Part shown: piece by piece, positions 1-7,529 of the stretch
Numbering within the stretch: the first letter of the stretch is position 1
Layout of the letters: each line of letters starts with the position of its first letter
Assembly (NCBI GenBank): GCA_021807105.1
Contig: JAKAPL010000038.1
Span: 1 to 34,235 of the forward strand
Length of the DNA: 34,235 nucleotides
Direction: 5' to 3'
Source: Myxococcales bacterium
GTDB lineage: Bacteria; Myxococcota; Myxococcia; Myxococcales; JAKAPL01
The notes under the pieces: generated by a model
Databases searched by the model: none
What the model was told of the DNA's origin: nothing
What the model saw: the letters and a program-made list of their open reading frames with translations, nothing else
Position numbers and translations under genes: made by a program

Positions 1-106
1 GACGAGGCGTGCGTAAAGCACGCCGCAGGAGGAAGGAGCGAGCACGCCCTTCGCAGGCGCGGGATCGGACGCCGCAGCAGCCGGACCGTGAATAAGACGG
101 GTTCAA
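1..106 (-). repeat. Dispersed miniature inverted-repeat element, copy A (cut by the window edge)
   Basis: The terminal sequence CCCGTCTTATTCACGGT is present in reverse complement at 85-101, followed inward by the CCGGCTGCTGCGGCGTCC stretch also seen at 21827 and 27592. Read on the minus strand, this copy lacks the G-rich/CTTGCCACCCC core of the other copies. It keeps a GTGCTCGCTCCTTCCTCC segment shared with the 27575 copy, and a GTGCTTTACGC / GCCTCGTC segment shared with the 21806 copy. The window starts inside the element, so its second end is not visible. There is no open frame of note and no transposase. It lies about 105 bp upstream of the small membrane-protein gene. Confidence 0.8.
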
Positions 107-212
107 GGGTGGGCCGGCGATCCGGACGGCGACGGAGCTGCCGCACTGACGCTCGGGACCGGCCGGTCCCGGGGACGGGTTTGGAGGCGACGACGTGGAC
201 AGGAGGATGAAC

Positions 213-461
213 ATGCGGTGGGAGAAGCTGCGGGACATGAGCAAGGACGATCTGCTGGCGCTCTTCGGGCTGGAGACGCGGCGGGGATTCTGGGGAAGCC
301 TGCTGCCGGGCGTGGGTCTGGTGGGCGCGGGGCTCCTCATCGGCGCCGGCCTCGGGCTGATGCTCGCGCCGCGGTCGGGCCACGAGCTGCGCCGCGACCT
401 CCGGGAGCGCTACGCCTCGAAGGTGGCCGGCCTCTCGGAGACGCCCGCTCAGCCGATGTAG
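213..461 (+). CDS. Small YtxH-like single-pass membrane protein
   Basis: This encodes an 82-residue protein with one hydrophobic segment (about residues 31-51, Gly/Leu-rich, ending LMLAPRSG). A charged C-terminal helix follows (HELRRDLRERYASK). The 'GxxxGxLLAPxSG.E.R' arrangement is characteristic of YtxH/gas-vesicle-like small membrane proteins, which have no well-defined molecular role. The start at 213 is chosen because AGGAGG at 201-206 lies six bases upstream. A GTG at 195 with GGAGG at 183-187 is an equally legal start and would add six residues. The gene stands alone, convergent with engB and downstream of repeat copy A. The call rests on composition and motif, not on a catalytic signature. 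Confidence 0.7.
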   Translation: MRWEKLRDMSKDDLLALFGLETRRGFWGSLLPGVGLVGAGLLIGAGLGLMLAPRSGHELRRDLRERYASKVAGLSETPAQPM

Positions 462-479
462 GCGCGGGAGCCTCGCGCC
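461..479. terminator. GC-rich hairpin after the YtxH-like gene
   Basis: GGCGCG (461-466) can pair with CGCGCC (474-479) across a 7-nt loop. The stem begins at the last base of the stop codon, between two convergent genes. There is no T-tract, so termination is only suggested by position. Confidence 0.3.
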
Positions 480-520
480 CCCGCACCGCCCCTCACCCCT
501 CGTCTCCAACAGGCGCGGTC

Positions 521-1165
521 CTAGGGTCTCGGCGCGGCGCGGAGATCCTCGGATGTCGTGAGACAGGCGGCGAGGACCGCGGACCAGACGCCGTCGCGCC
601 CCTCGCCCGTCCGGGCGGAGAAGCCGAGCACCGCGCCGGGCAGCTCGAGGGCACGGGCGATCCGCGCGAGCGCGGGCGCCACCTCGCGGCGGGAGAGCTT
701 GTCGGTCTTCGTCGCCACGACGAAGAAGGGTTTGCCGATCTGCCGGAGCCAGCCGGCCATCACGCCGTCCAGCTCCGACGGCGGGTGGCGCGCGTCGACG
801 AGCGAGACCACGCTCGCGAGCGACGGCCGCCCCGCGACGTAGCCCTCGATCATCTCCTTCCAGCGCGCCGTCTCCTCGCGGGGCGCGGTCGAGTAGCCGT
901 ATCCCGGCAGGTCGCAGAGCGAAAGCTCGCGCCGCGCGCCGCCGGCCTCGACGCGGACGCGGAAGAAGTTCAAGAGCCGCGTCTGGCCCGGCGCGCCGGA
1001 GACCCGCGCGAGCTTCCGGCGGCCAAGGAGCGCGTTGATGGCCGACGACTTGCCGACGTTCGAGCGGCCCATGAAGCAGATCTCGGGGAGGTCCGGCGGG
1101 GGCGCGCCGGCGAGGGCCGCGGCGGATTGCACGAAGGACGAATCGAGGACCCGGAAGCTCGTCAC
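521..1165 (-). CDS. engB: Ribosome-biogenesis GTP-binding protein EngB/YsxC
   Basis: A TRAFAC-class GTPase of 214 residues, the usual length for EngB/YihA/YsxC, which assists late large-subunit ribosome assembly in the cytoplasm. All GTPase motifs are visible: G1 GRSNVGKSS at 33-41, the G2 region around residues 58-62, G3 DLPGYG at 85-90, G4 TKTDK at 151-155 and G5 SARTGEG near 183. DLPGYG and GRSNVGKSS are diagnostic of EngB within the superfamily. The start is GTG at 1165, with a GAGGGGG Shine-Dalgarno a few bases upstream; the longer frame to 1387 is compositionally unlike the family and overlaps resB. It lies 112 bp downstream of resB on the same strand, with a strong hairpin between them. 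Confidence 0.95.
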   Translation of the reverse strand: MTSFRVLDSSFVQSAAALAGAPPPDLPEICFMGRSNVGKSSAINALLGRRKLARVSGAPGQTRLLNFFRVRVEAGGARRELSLCDLPGYGYSTAPREETARWKEMIEGYVAGRPSLASVVSLVDARHPPSELDGVMAGWLRQIGKPFFVVATKTDKLSRREVAPALARIARALELPGAVLGFSARTGEGRDGVWSAVLAACLTTSEDLRAAPRP

Positions 1166-1209
1166 GCGGGCCCCCTCGCGAAACGAGGCAGGCCGGCAGC
1201 TCGCGCCCC

Positions 1210-1227
1210 GCCGCCCCGGGGGGCGGC
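1210..1227. terminator. Perfect GC hairpin between resB and engB
   Basis: GCCGCCCC (1210-1217) is followed by two bases and its exact complement GGGGCGGC (1220-1227). It sits in the 112-bp gap after the resB stop and before the engB start on the minus strand. There is no U-tract, so it could be a terminator, a processing or stability hairpin, or simple GC bias. Confidence 0.35.
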
Positions 1228-1277
1228 CTGCGCCGGTCCCCCGGATGGAGCCGGAGGACTCCCGCGAACGCCGCCGC

Positions 1278-2708
1278 TCACGCCCGCAGCCCCTTCGCCT
1301 TCCCGAGCGCGGCGGCGAGGTCGGCGAAGAACTTCGCGAACGCCTCCTTGTTCTTGTGCGCCGCGCCCGCGAGGACCACCTCGCCATCCGGCCGGACCCG
1401 CAGCCAGAGCCGGCGGTGGGAGGTGTAGAAGGCGATCGTGAGGCCGAGGAAGAGGACGACGCAGCCGGCGAGCCAGAAGAGGTAGCCGGGGTCGCGCGCG
1501 ACCTGGAGGCCGGTCTCGTAGAACGGCTCCATCCCGTCGAACGCGAGGCCGTACGCGCCGCCGCGGTTCCGGGCGTCGAAGTCGGGGTAGCGCTGGAAGA
1601 CCCAGAAGCTCGTACGGCTCCCGTCCGCCGCCGTCCGCTCGATCTGCAGCGCGGGGCCGAGGCTTTCGAACCGATCGGTGTAGTTGACCGCCTTGAAGAC
1701 GGTGCCGCCGGGCATCGTCACCGCGCCGTCCTTCTCGAGCTTCGCGGTCGTCTTCTTCCGCGTGGCCAGCTCCGTGACCTCGATCTTCACCCGATCGCGG
1801 CTCGGGTCGGCCTGGTAGCTCGCCTGATAAAACGTCCAGCCGCCGTGCACGAGGGGTTCGCCGACTCGGATCGTCTTCTCCTCGATCGTCCGCCCGCCGG
1901 GCCCGAGCACCGACAGGTCGCTCTCGTAGGAGCGCGGGCTGCCGTCCGTGTAGCGCAGCAGCCGGAAGTCGTCGACGCGGACCGTGAAGCCGAGCGGCTC
2001 CTTGTAGACCGTCCCGGAGGCCGTCTTGCGGAAGATGAAGTCGAACGTGCCGCCGTCCTGGGGGACGTCGATAGACCCCTCCTTGCCCCAGAGCCGGCCG
2101 GCGAGCGCGCCGCCCAGGATCAGGAAGAGCGAGAGGTGGACGATCCAGACGCCGAAGCGGGAGTAGCGCCCCTTCTCGGCGAAGACGAAGGCGGTCCCCG
2201 CCTCCGGCCCCTCGCCCGCCTCGAGCAGCTCGGGCGTGAAGCCGCGCGCCCGCAGGAGCGCGGCGGCCTCGGCGGCGGCGTTCGCCGGGGGAACGGCCGC
2301 CCGCAACCGGATCACGTGCTGGATGCCGCGGAGCTGCGCGTCGGCGAGCCGCTTGTTCGGCCGCAGCGCGATCTGGAAGATGCGCGGCAGCCGCTCGATC
2401 GTGCAGGCCGTCAGGTTGAGCGTCAGCAGGACGAGGAGGAGGACGAACCACCACGAGTGGAAGAGGTCGTTCAGGCCGAAGAAGACGTAGGCGGGGAAGT
2501 ACCAGGCGTGGCCGATGGCCGCGCGGATCTCGGTCATCGGCCGGTTCTCGGGGTTCGCGAACGTGCCGAGCGTGCAGGCGGCGGCGATGAGGAAGAGCAG
2601 CGGGATCGTCAGGCGCAGCGAGGCGCCGGCTTCCCAGACGACGTCCGCGAGATCGCGCCGCCGCCGGTCGAGGGCCTCCTGGGGCAGGGCCGCCGCGGGG
2701 GCCGTCAT
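1278..2708 (-). CDS. resB: ResB-family cytochrome c biogenesis protein (system II)
   Basis: A 476-residue membrane protein with the ResB/CcsB layout. Three transmembrane segments lie in the N-terminal half (about residues 31-50, 84-104 and 185-204), then a large extracytoplasmic domain, then a fourth segment at about 409-428 and a short cytoplasmic tail. The third segment carries the conserved His in 'GVWIVHLSLFLILGG'. ResB works with ResC/CcsA to carry haem across the membrane and attach it to CxxCH motifs of exported apocytochromes. Its ATG at 2706-2708 overlaps the stop of the upstream tetrahaem cytochrome gene (ATGA), so the two are probably translationally coupled. No ResC/CcsA partner follows; engB does, so ResC must be elsewhere or outside the window. 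Confidence 0.9.
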   Translation of the reverse strand: MTAPAAALPQEALDRRRRDLADVVWEAGASLRLTIPLLFLIAAACTLGTFANPENRPMTEIRAAIGHAWYFPAYVFFGLNDLFHSWWFVLLLVLLTLNLTACTIERLPRIFQIALRPNKRLADAQLRGIQHVIRLRAAVPPANAAAEAAALLRARGFTPELLEAGEGPEAGTAFVFAEKGRYSRFGVWIVHLSLFLILGGALAGRLWGKEGSIDVPQDGGTFDFIFRKTASGTVYKEPLGFTVRVDDFRLLRYTDGSPRSYESDLSVLGPGGRTIEEKTIRVGEPLVHGGWTFYQASYQADPSRDRVKIEVTELATRKKTTAKLEKDGAVTMPGGTVFKAVNYTDRFESLGPALQIERTAADGSRTSFWVFQRYPDFDARNRGGAYGLAFDGMEPFYETGLQVARDPGYLFWLAGCVVLFLGLTIAFYTSHRRLWLRVRPDGEVVLAGAAHKNKEAFAKFFADLAAALGKAKGLRA

Positions 2709-3208
2709 GGCGAGCCGCGGCTGCGCGCGGAGGCTTTCTCCGCGCTCCAGTGGTCGATGAGCCGGACCGCGGTCTGGTAGTCGAACGGCGAGAGCGACGG
2801 GGAGCCCGGGAGGTGGCAGGCCCGGCAGGTCCGCTCCCCCGGATCGCGCAGGCCGACCGCGCGCGCGAGCTCCGCGTCGCGCATCACGTACTCGGGCGCG
2901 TAGGACTCGCCCGCCCCGTGGCAGGTCTCGCAGGGGATGCCTTCCCGCTCGGCGCGGGTCGGCGGCTTGTCCCAGACCGCGGTCTTCGTGAGCGGCACCT
3001 CGGGGGCGTGGCAATGGAGGCAGGCGAGATCGCGCCGGTGCGCGGGATCGAGGCTCTCGGCCGCGCGTGCGTGGGGGCCCGCGGACCAAGCCGCGTACGC
3101 CTTCGGGTGGCAGGCCGCGCACGTCCGCGACCCGACGCGGTCGGCCGCCCGCGCCGCGGCGGGGAGGACCAGGGCGGCGCCGAGGAGCAGGGTCTGCCGA
3201 GGGTTCAT
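2705..3208 (-). CDS. Exported tetrahaem cytochrome c family protein
   Basis: A 167-residue protein with a Sec signal peptide (MNPRQTLLLGAALVLPAAARA) and four haem-attachment motifs in order: CAACH, CLHCH, CETCH and CRACH. Additional His residues (GPHARA, DPAHRRD) could serve as distal ligands. The spacing resembles NapC/NrfH-linked or cytochrome c554-type tetrahaem domains, but no specific redox partner can be assigned. The start is the ATG at 3206-3208. The stop overlaps the resB start by 4 bp, tying this apocytochrome to a component of its own maturation machinery. A periplasmic electron carrier is the safe call; an enzymatic role cannot be excluded. Confidence 0.88.
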   Translation of the reverse strand: MNPRQTLLLGAALVLPAAARAADRVGSRTCAACHPKAYAAWSAGPHARAAESLDPAHRRDLACLHCHAPEVPLTKTAVWDKPPTRAEREGIPCETCHGAGESYAPEYVMRDAELARAVGLRDPGERTCRACHLPGSPSLSPFDYQTAVRLIDHWSAEKASARSRGSP

Positions 3209-3218
3209 CGCGGGCAAC

Positions 3219-3226
3219 GCTATAAC
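3219..3226. promoter_or_regulatory. AT-rich hexamer in the cytochrome / methyltransferase divergent gap
   Basis: The 80-bp gap between divergent genes contains GCTATAAC (3219-3226), the only AT-rich patch. Read on the minus strand it gives TATAGC about 10 bp before the cytochrome ATG; on the plus strand it gives TATAAC about 60 bp before the methyltransferase ATG. No convincing -35 is seen. It is a candidate -10 only. Confidence 0.25.
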
Positions 3227-3288
3227 GGAGACGCCCCGGGCGAAGCAACGGCCTTGCCTGCCGCGCCGTCGTCTCCGAGAATGCCGCC

Positions 3289-3888
3289 ATGGACATCGAA
3301 CGCGACCGCCATCACTTCGACCGCTGGGCGCCCCGCTACGACCGGAGCCCGGCACAGTGGCTGCTCTTCTCGCCCGCGCACGAGCAGGTGCTCGTCCTGG
3401 CCGAGGCCGCCGGCGCCCACCCGCGCGACATCCTCGACCTCGGCTGCGGCACCGGCCGGCTGATCGAGCGGGCCGCGCGCCGCTGGCCGGACGCCCGCCT
3501 CGTCGGCATCGACCCGTCGCCGGCCATGATCGCCGAGGCGCGCCGCAAGACGGCCAACGACTCGCGGATGCACTTCGAGGTCGCCGAGGCCGCGGCCCTT
3601 CCCCTTCCGGACGCCTGCATCGACCTCGCGGTGACGACGCTCTCGTTCCACCACTGGGGCGATCAGCCGGCCGGGCTGCGCGAGGTCGCCCGCGTGCTCC
3701 GCCCGGGGGGAGTCTTCGTCCTCGCGGACATCACGCCGCCGCTCCTCCTGCGGCCGGTCCTGCGGCGGTTCCACGCGCCGCGCGCGCGCCGCCGCCTCTT
3801 CGCGCAAGCGGGGCTGGAGGTCGCCGCGGAGAGGCGGCCGCTGCGGCTGGGGGGGACGGTCCTCCTCACCGCGGCGAGTCGGCGGTGA
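3289..3888 (+). CDS. Class I SAM-dependent methyltransferase (UbiE/Methyltransf_11-like)
   Basis: A 199-residue Rossmann-fold methyltransferase. Motif I is ILDLGCGTGRL at about 48-58 (GCGTG 52-56). It is followed by an acidic strand end at VGIDPSPAMIAEA, post-motif EVAEAAALPLPD, and a motif resembling 'V.R.LRPGG.F' at RVLRPGGVFVLAD. The fold and size fit UbiE/COQ5-like small-molecule methyltransferases, but the substrate cannot be read from sequence. The final TGA overlaps the GTG start of the DNA adenine methylase (GTGA, 3885-3888), so the two are probably co-translated. The start ATG at 3289 begins a typical 'HFDRWAPRYDRSP' N-terminus. Confidence 0.88.
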   Translation: MDIERDRHHFDRWAPRYDRSPAQWLLFSPAHEQVLVLAEAAGAHPRDILDLGCGTGRLIERAARRWPDARLVGIDPSPAMIAEARRKTANDSRMHFEVAEAAALPLPDACIDLAVTTLSFHHWGDQPAGLREVARVLRPGGVFVLADITPPLLLRPVLRRFHAPRARRRLFAQAGLEVAAERRPLRLGGTVLLTAASRR

Positions 3889-5171
3889 TCAAATACCTCG
3901 GTTCCAAGCGGACGCTGCTCCCGGTGATCCTCGACGCGGTGCGCCGCTCCACCGAGGCCCGCTCGGTCATCGATCTCTTCTCGGGAACTTCGCGCGTCGG
4001 CCACGCCCTGAAGGCGGCCGGCTATCAGGTGCTGTCGAACGACCACAACGCCTACGCCGCGACGCTCGCCCGCTGCTACGTGCAGGCCGACGCCGAGGAG
4101 CTGTTCGAGCCCGCCCGCCGGCTGGTCCGCGAGCTGAACGCCCTCCCGGGGAGGCCGGGCTACTTCACCGAGACCTTCTGTCTCCGCTCGCGCTTCTTCC
4201 AGCCGAAGAACGGCGAGCGGGTCGACGCGATCCGGGAGGCGATCGCCGCCAAGGGGCTCGCGCCGGAGCTGGAGGCGGTGCTGCTCGTCTCGCTGATGGA
4301 GGCGGCCGACCGGGTCGACTCCACCACCGGGTTGCAGATGGCGTATCTCAAGCGGTGGGCCCCGCGCGCCTCCAAGGACCTCGAGTTGAGGCTGCCGGCG
4401 CTGCTCCCTCGCCCGCGGCATGGCAAGTGCCGGGCGACCTGTCTCGACGCGTTCGACGCGGTGAAGGTGTTGGAGGCGGACGTCGCCTACCTCGACCCGC
4501 CGTACAACCAGCACTCGTACCTGGGCAACTACCACATCTGGGAATCGCTCGTTCGCTGGGACAAGCCCGAGGTCTACGGCGTCGCCTGCAAGCGGGTGGA
4601 CGTCCGGGAGCGCCCGAGCGTCTTCAATTCGCGCCCCGGCTTCGCGGGGGCGATGCGAGCCCTCCTCGGAGCGGTCCGCGCCCCGCTGCTCGTGGTCTCG
4701 TTCAACAACGAGGGGTTCCTCGCGAGGCCGGAGATCGAGGCGATGCTCGCCGCGCTCTGGGGGGGAAAGGGGCAGGTGACGACCCTCGAGAACGACTTCA
4801 AGCGCTACGTCGGCGCCCAGATCGGCATCTTCAACCCGCGGGGGGAGAAGGTCGGTCGCGTCAGCCATCTGCGCAACAAAGAGTACCTCTACGTCGTCTC
4901 CCGAGAGGACCTAGCCGGGCGGCTGGCTCCGCTGGCGGCGCCGGAGGTCGCGCAGCTCACGCTCGCGCTCGGACGCTCGCCCGAGGGGCAGGAGAGGCGC
5001 GCGTCCGACGGCGGCTCGACGCGGATCGGCGGCGGAACGGAGAGCGGGGGGAGACCTCGTCCGTCGCCCCGATCGCAGCGCGGCCTTCATGGCCTTGAGC
5101 CCAACGCGGCCGAGGGCTTGCCCGCGCTCCCTCTTACGGACCGCCCGGCGGCGCTCCGCTCCTCCCGGTGA
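3885..5171 (+). CDS. D12-class N6-adenine DNA methyltransferase, orphan
   Basis: A 428-residue protein with the D12 (Dam/FokI-type) order: LGSKRTLL at 5-12, the SAM-binding DLFSGTSRVG at 30-39, and catalytic DPPYN at 204-208 followed by QHSYLGNYHIWESL. A later SFNNEGF at 272-278 and the YVGAQIG/FNPRG region are typical of the family. It should methylate N6 of adenine in a short DNA target. No restriction endonuclease or specificity subunit is nearby, so it looks like an orphan methylase, possibly regulatory or phage-protective. The last ~60 residues are Arg/Ser/Gly/Pro-rich and look disordered. The start is the GTG overlapping the upstream methyltransferase stop; translation from there reads directly into VIKYLGSKRT, as expected for this family. 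Confidence 0.88.
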   Translation: MIKYLGSKRTLLPVILDAVRRSTEARSVIDLFSGTSRVGHALKAAGYQVLSNDHNAYAATLARCYVQADAEELFEPARRLVRELNALPGRPGYFTETFCLRSRFFQPKNGERVDAIREAIAAKGLAPELEAVLLVSLMEAADRVDSTTGLQMAYLKRWAPRASKDLELRLPALLPRPRHGKCRATCLDAFDAVKVLEADVAYLDPPYNQHSYLGNYHIWESLVRWDKPEVYGVACKRVDVRERPSVFNSRPGFAGAMRALLGAVRAPLLVVSFNNEGFLARPEIEAMLAALWGGKGQVTTLENDFKRYVGAQIGIFNPRGEKVGRVSHLRNKEYLYVVSREDLAGRLAPLAAPEVAQLTLALGRSPEGQERRASDGGSTRIGGGTESGGRPRPSPRSQRGLHGLEPNAAEGLPALPLTDRPAALRSSR

Positions 5172-5180
5172 ACGCCGGCT

Positions 5181-6269
5181 TCATTTCGCCTCCCGGCAGG
5201 AATGGACCGGCAGGTCGACGAGCGAGAAGAGGCGGTCCATCTGGCCCGGGAGCCTGCTCGCCGCGAGACGGCCGACCCCATCGAGGATCGCGGCTTCGGC
5301 GCTGTCGGCCGCGCCGCGCGCGGCGGCCTGCGTGGCCCCGACGATCGCGTGGTCGCCGTGACGGACGAGCGCCGCCTGGAGCGTCACGTCGGTCATGAAG
5401 AGCCCTCGATAGAGTCGCGAGGGAGTCCCCGGGTCGAGGTGCAGGACGACCGACAACTCGGCCGTGTCGGCCGTTCCGGCCGCGAGCCCCGCGCGGGTGA
5501 TGCAGCTCGTCGCGGCGGCGAGGAGCGCCGCCTCCTCGGGACCCGGCGCGAGGACGCCGATGGTCACCTGCGCGAGGGCGTTCTTCGCGCGCCGCTCCTC
5601 CTGCGCACGGGTCGGCGGCGTGAGGCCGGGTTCGGCCCTGCCGACCGAGCGGACGAAGTCGGCGAGGCGCGAAGCCTGACCTGCCTCGGGCGCCGCCTGC
5701 CGGTACAGCCGCGCCGCGCCGAGGTGGTCCCCGGAGGCGGCGAGCGCCCTGGCTCGCGCGTCGAGCTTGTCGATCTCCTCGGCGAGCCGGCGCAGTCGGT
5801 CGAGCGGCCCGGCCGCGAGCGTCCGGCGGCTGACCCCCAACAGCAGGTGGTATCCCGCGACGTCCGTGCAAGAGTCCACCGGCGCGGCCCCTTCGAGGGT
5901 GACGTTCGCCGTGGTGCGGACCCAGTCCTGGAGGCTCTGGCCGGAGTCGGTCTCGCGCCCGGCCGTGCTCGTCGAGTGCTCCTCGGCGAGATCGCTCGCC
6001 ACCACCCGCACGCGGATCTGCTCGGCGATGTCCTCGAGGGCGGCGCGCCGCGCGACCCCCACGGGGTCCGGGCCGGAGAGCGAGGCGCCTCCCACCCCGT
6101 AGAGCATGTCCGGACGGCCGCGAACGGGCTGCAGGATCCACGGGCGGCAGGGGCGCGCGGGAGGCGGCGGCGCGGGCGCTTTCGCCACCGGCGGCGCCCC
6201 GGCGCAGGCGCCGAGCCAGAATACCGCGGCGATCGCCCGCGTCGAACGGAGTGAGAGCCTGGGGTTCAT
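5181..6269 (-). CDS. LPP20/FlgO-like lipoprotein
   Basis: A 362-residue exported lipoprotein. The N-terminus MNPRLSLRSTRAIAAVFWLGAC gives a plausible lipobox with Cys22, then a Pro/Ala linker. The next part ('GRPDMLYGVGGASLSG...VARRAALEDIAEQIRVRV') resembles the LPP20 fold, in which 'GxGxA' precedes a helix with repeated Ala and Ile/Leu. The central part is helical (LDRLRRLAEEIDKLDARARAL), and the C-terminal part is a second alpha/beta unit. LPP20-like proteins are outer-membrane lipoproteins of unclear role, some linked to flagella or peptidoglycan. The start ATG at 6267-6269 faces the divergent gene at 6358, leaving an 88-bp shared intergenic region. Confidence 0.7.
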   Translation of the reverse strand: MNPRLSLRSTRAIAAVFWLGACAGAPPVAKAPAPPPPARPCRPWILQPVRGRPDMLYGVGGASLSGPDPVGVARRAALEDIAEQIRVRVVASDLAEEHSTSTAGRETDSGQSLQDWVRTTANVTLEGAAPVDSCTDVAGYHLLLGVSRRTLAAGPLDRLRRLAEEIDKLDARARALAASGDHLGAARLYRQAAPEAGQASRLADFVRSVGRAEPGLTPPTRAQEERRAKNALAQVTIGVLAPGPEEAALLAAATSCITRAGLAAGTADTAELSVVLHLDPGTPSRLYRGLFMTDVTLQAALVRHGDHAIVGATQAAARGAADSAEAAILDGVGRLAASRLPGQMDRLFSLVDLPVHSCREAK

Positions 6270-6357
6270 CGAGGATGCCTCTATCATCGTTCCGGGAGTT
6301 TTCGAAGACGCCAGGGGCGCCAGGGGCGCTTGCCACCGTGGCGCGCGCCGCGCCAGA

Positions 6358-7185
6358 ATGACCACCGGGTCCATGTCCCCCTCCTGCGCCCTACCCCTGC
6401 TCCTGGCCGCCGCGGCGAGCGCGCCGCGCACCGTCGTCCTCGGCATGGAGGCCCAGAGCGGCGTCTCACGGCAGACGGCGCAGGTCCTGACCGACGAGCT
6501 GGTGGCGCGCGTCCAGCAGCTCGCCACGGGCCGGAGCGTCCTTGGCCCCTCGGACATCCGGCGGCTCCTGGGCTATGAGGCCAAGCGGGCGAAGTTCGGG
6601 AGCGCCGACGTGAAGACGCTCGGGAAGGTCGGCGCCACGCTGGGCGCGGACGAGCTGGTCAGCGGGACCATCGCGCGGCTCGGCACGACGGTCTTGATCA
6701 CCGTCAGCCGCTTCAACGTGGCCGAGGTCGCCATCCGCGCCGAACAGACGGAGAAACTCCAGCAGCCGAAGTCGCCGGACCTGCTCGCGGCGATCGACCG
6801 AATCGCGGCGCGCCTCTACCCGCCGCCCGCCGCGGACGAGCCGGTCGCGGCCGCCGATCCCTCCGGCACGAACCCGCCGGCGGGGACGTCCGCGTACGGC
6901 GCCTCCCAGCCGCCGGCCTACCCGCCGCAACCCTACGGCCAACCGGCCTACCCGCCGCAACCGTACGGCCAACCGGCCTACCCGCCTCCGGCGCCGGTCG
7001 ATCCTCCGCCGGCCTATCCGCAGCCCTACTACACCCCCCCGCCGGCGACCTACGTCCCGCCGGCGTGGCCGGCCGATACCGCCGGCGAGGTCGCGGGGGC
7101 CATGCTGTCGATGCTCCCGTACCTCGCGCCCGTCCGCCCGCGATTCGTCGTCCGCCGCCCGTTCTTTCCCCCGCCATTTTTCTGA
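6358..7185 (+). CDS. Exported protein with a Pro/Tyr repeat tail, function unknown
   Basis: A 275-residue protein. After a signal peptide (cleavage near AAAASA) comes an alpha/beta domain of about 120 residues: VVLGMEAQSGVSRQTAQVL, then LGKVGATLGADELVSGTIARLG, LITVSRFNV. This looks like the N-terminal fold of CsgG/TolB-type or 'FlgO-like' periplasmic proteins, in which a 'gA..LgAd..v.G.i...g' segment is common. The second half is a low-complexity Pro/Tyr/Gln region with three AYPP(Q)PYGQP-like units and a C-terminal PFFPPPFF. An ATG at 6373 (MSPSC) would give a cleaner signal peptide. It is divergent from the LPP20-like lipoprotein and 32 bp upstream of a small lipoprotein. The domain similarity is an inference from motifs. 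Confidence 0.65.
   Translation: MTTGSMSPSCALPLLLAAAASAPRTVVLGMEAQSGVSRQTAQVLTDELVARVQQLATGRSVLGPSDIRRLLGYEAKRAKFGSADVKTLGKVGATLGADELVSGTIARLGTTVLITVSRFNVAEVAIRAEQTEKLQQPKSPDLLAAIDRIAARLYPPPAADEPVAAADPSGTNPPAGTSAYGASQPPAYPPQPYGQPAYPPQPYGQPAYPPPAPVDPPPAYPQPYYTPPPATYVPPAWPADTAGEVAGAMLSMLPYLAPVRPRFVVRRPFFPPPFF
6913..6987 (+). repeat. 30-bp in-frame tandem repeat encoding PAYPPQPYGQ
   Basis: CCGGCCTACCCGCC recurs at 6913, 6943 and 6973, a 30-bp period: two full units and a partial third. The period is ten codons, so the frame is kept. Copies differ by single bases (CCCTAC/CCGTAC, both Pro-Tyr). Confidence 0.85.
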
Positions 7186-7217
7186 TCTCCTCTTCCCCTC
7201 TCGCGAAAGGAAGCTCC

Positions 7218-7523
7218 ATGGTCCGATTCCTGACCGCAATCCTGGCCGCCGCTGGGCTCGGGGGTTGCTGCACGACGTGCGCGACCGCGCCGTTCGATCC
7301 GGTCGCCGTCCGCTGTCCGGTGAGCGCCGACGCCCCGCCGGCGGGCGCGCATGTTCGGGTCGAGCGGATCTCGTGCGGTCCGGCGGCGACGAGGGACTGC
7401 CTCGCGAAGCTGCGCGATGCGGCCTGCGATTCCGGGGCGAGCGGGCTGTACGCGGTTCATCCCGAGCGGACGACCGGCGGGACCGATCTGGTCGCGTCGG
7501 TCGCCTGGACCGCGGCGGGCTGA
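7218..7523 (+). CDS. Small Cys-rich lipoprotein, unknown function
   Basis: A 101-residue protein starting at an ATG preceded by GAAAGGAAG. The N-terminus MVRFLTAILAAAGLGGC has a good lipobox (LGGC, Cys17) followed by CTTC. Further Cys residues lie at the AVRCPVS, ISCGPA, RDCLAK and AACDSG positions, so one or two disulfides are plausible. No catalytic signature is visible. It begins 32 bp after the Pro/Tyr-tail protein on the same strand and probably shares its transcript. I do not recognise the family. Confidence 0.6.
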   Translation: MVRFLTAILAAAGLGGCCTTCATAPFDPVAVRCPVSADAPPAGAHVRVERISCGPAATRDCLAKLRDAACDSGASGLYAVHPERTTGGTDLVASVAWTAAG

Positions 7524-7529
7524 GCGCCT

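Noticed and set aside
218..1441. Long plus-strand open frame opposite engB and resB
   Set aside because: Arg/Gly/Pro-rich shadow of high GC; engB and resB have clear motifs on the minus strand.
1035..2780. 581-codon plus-strand open frame opposite resB
   Set aside because: Its composition (Arg/Glu/Ala, no motifs) is the mirror of the resB frame; ResB has membrane segments and a conserved His on the minus strand.
3670..4868. Minus-strand frame opposite the D12 methylase
   Set aside because: No motif, Arg-rich, and fully antisense to the DPPY methylase.
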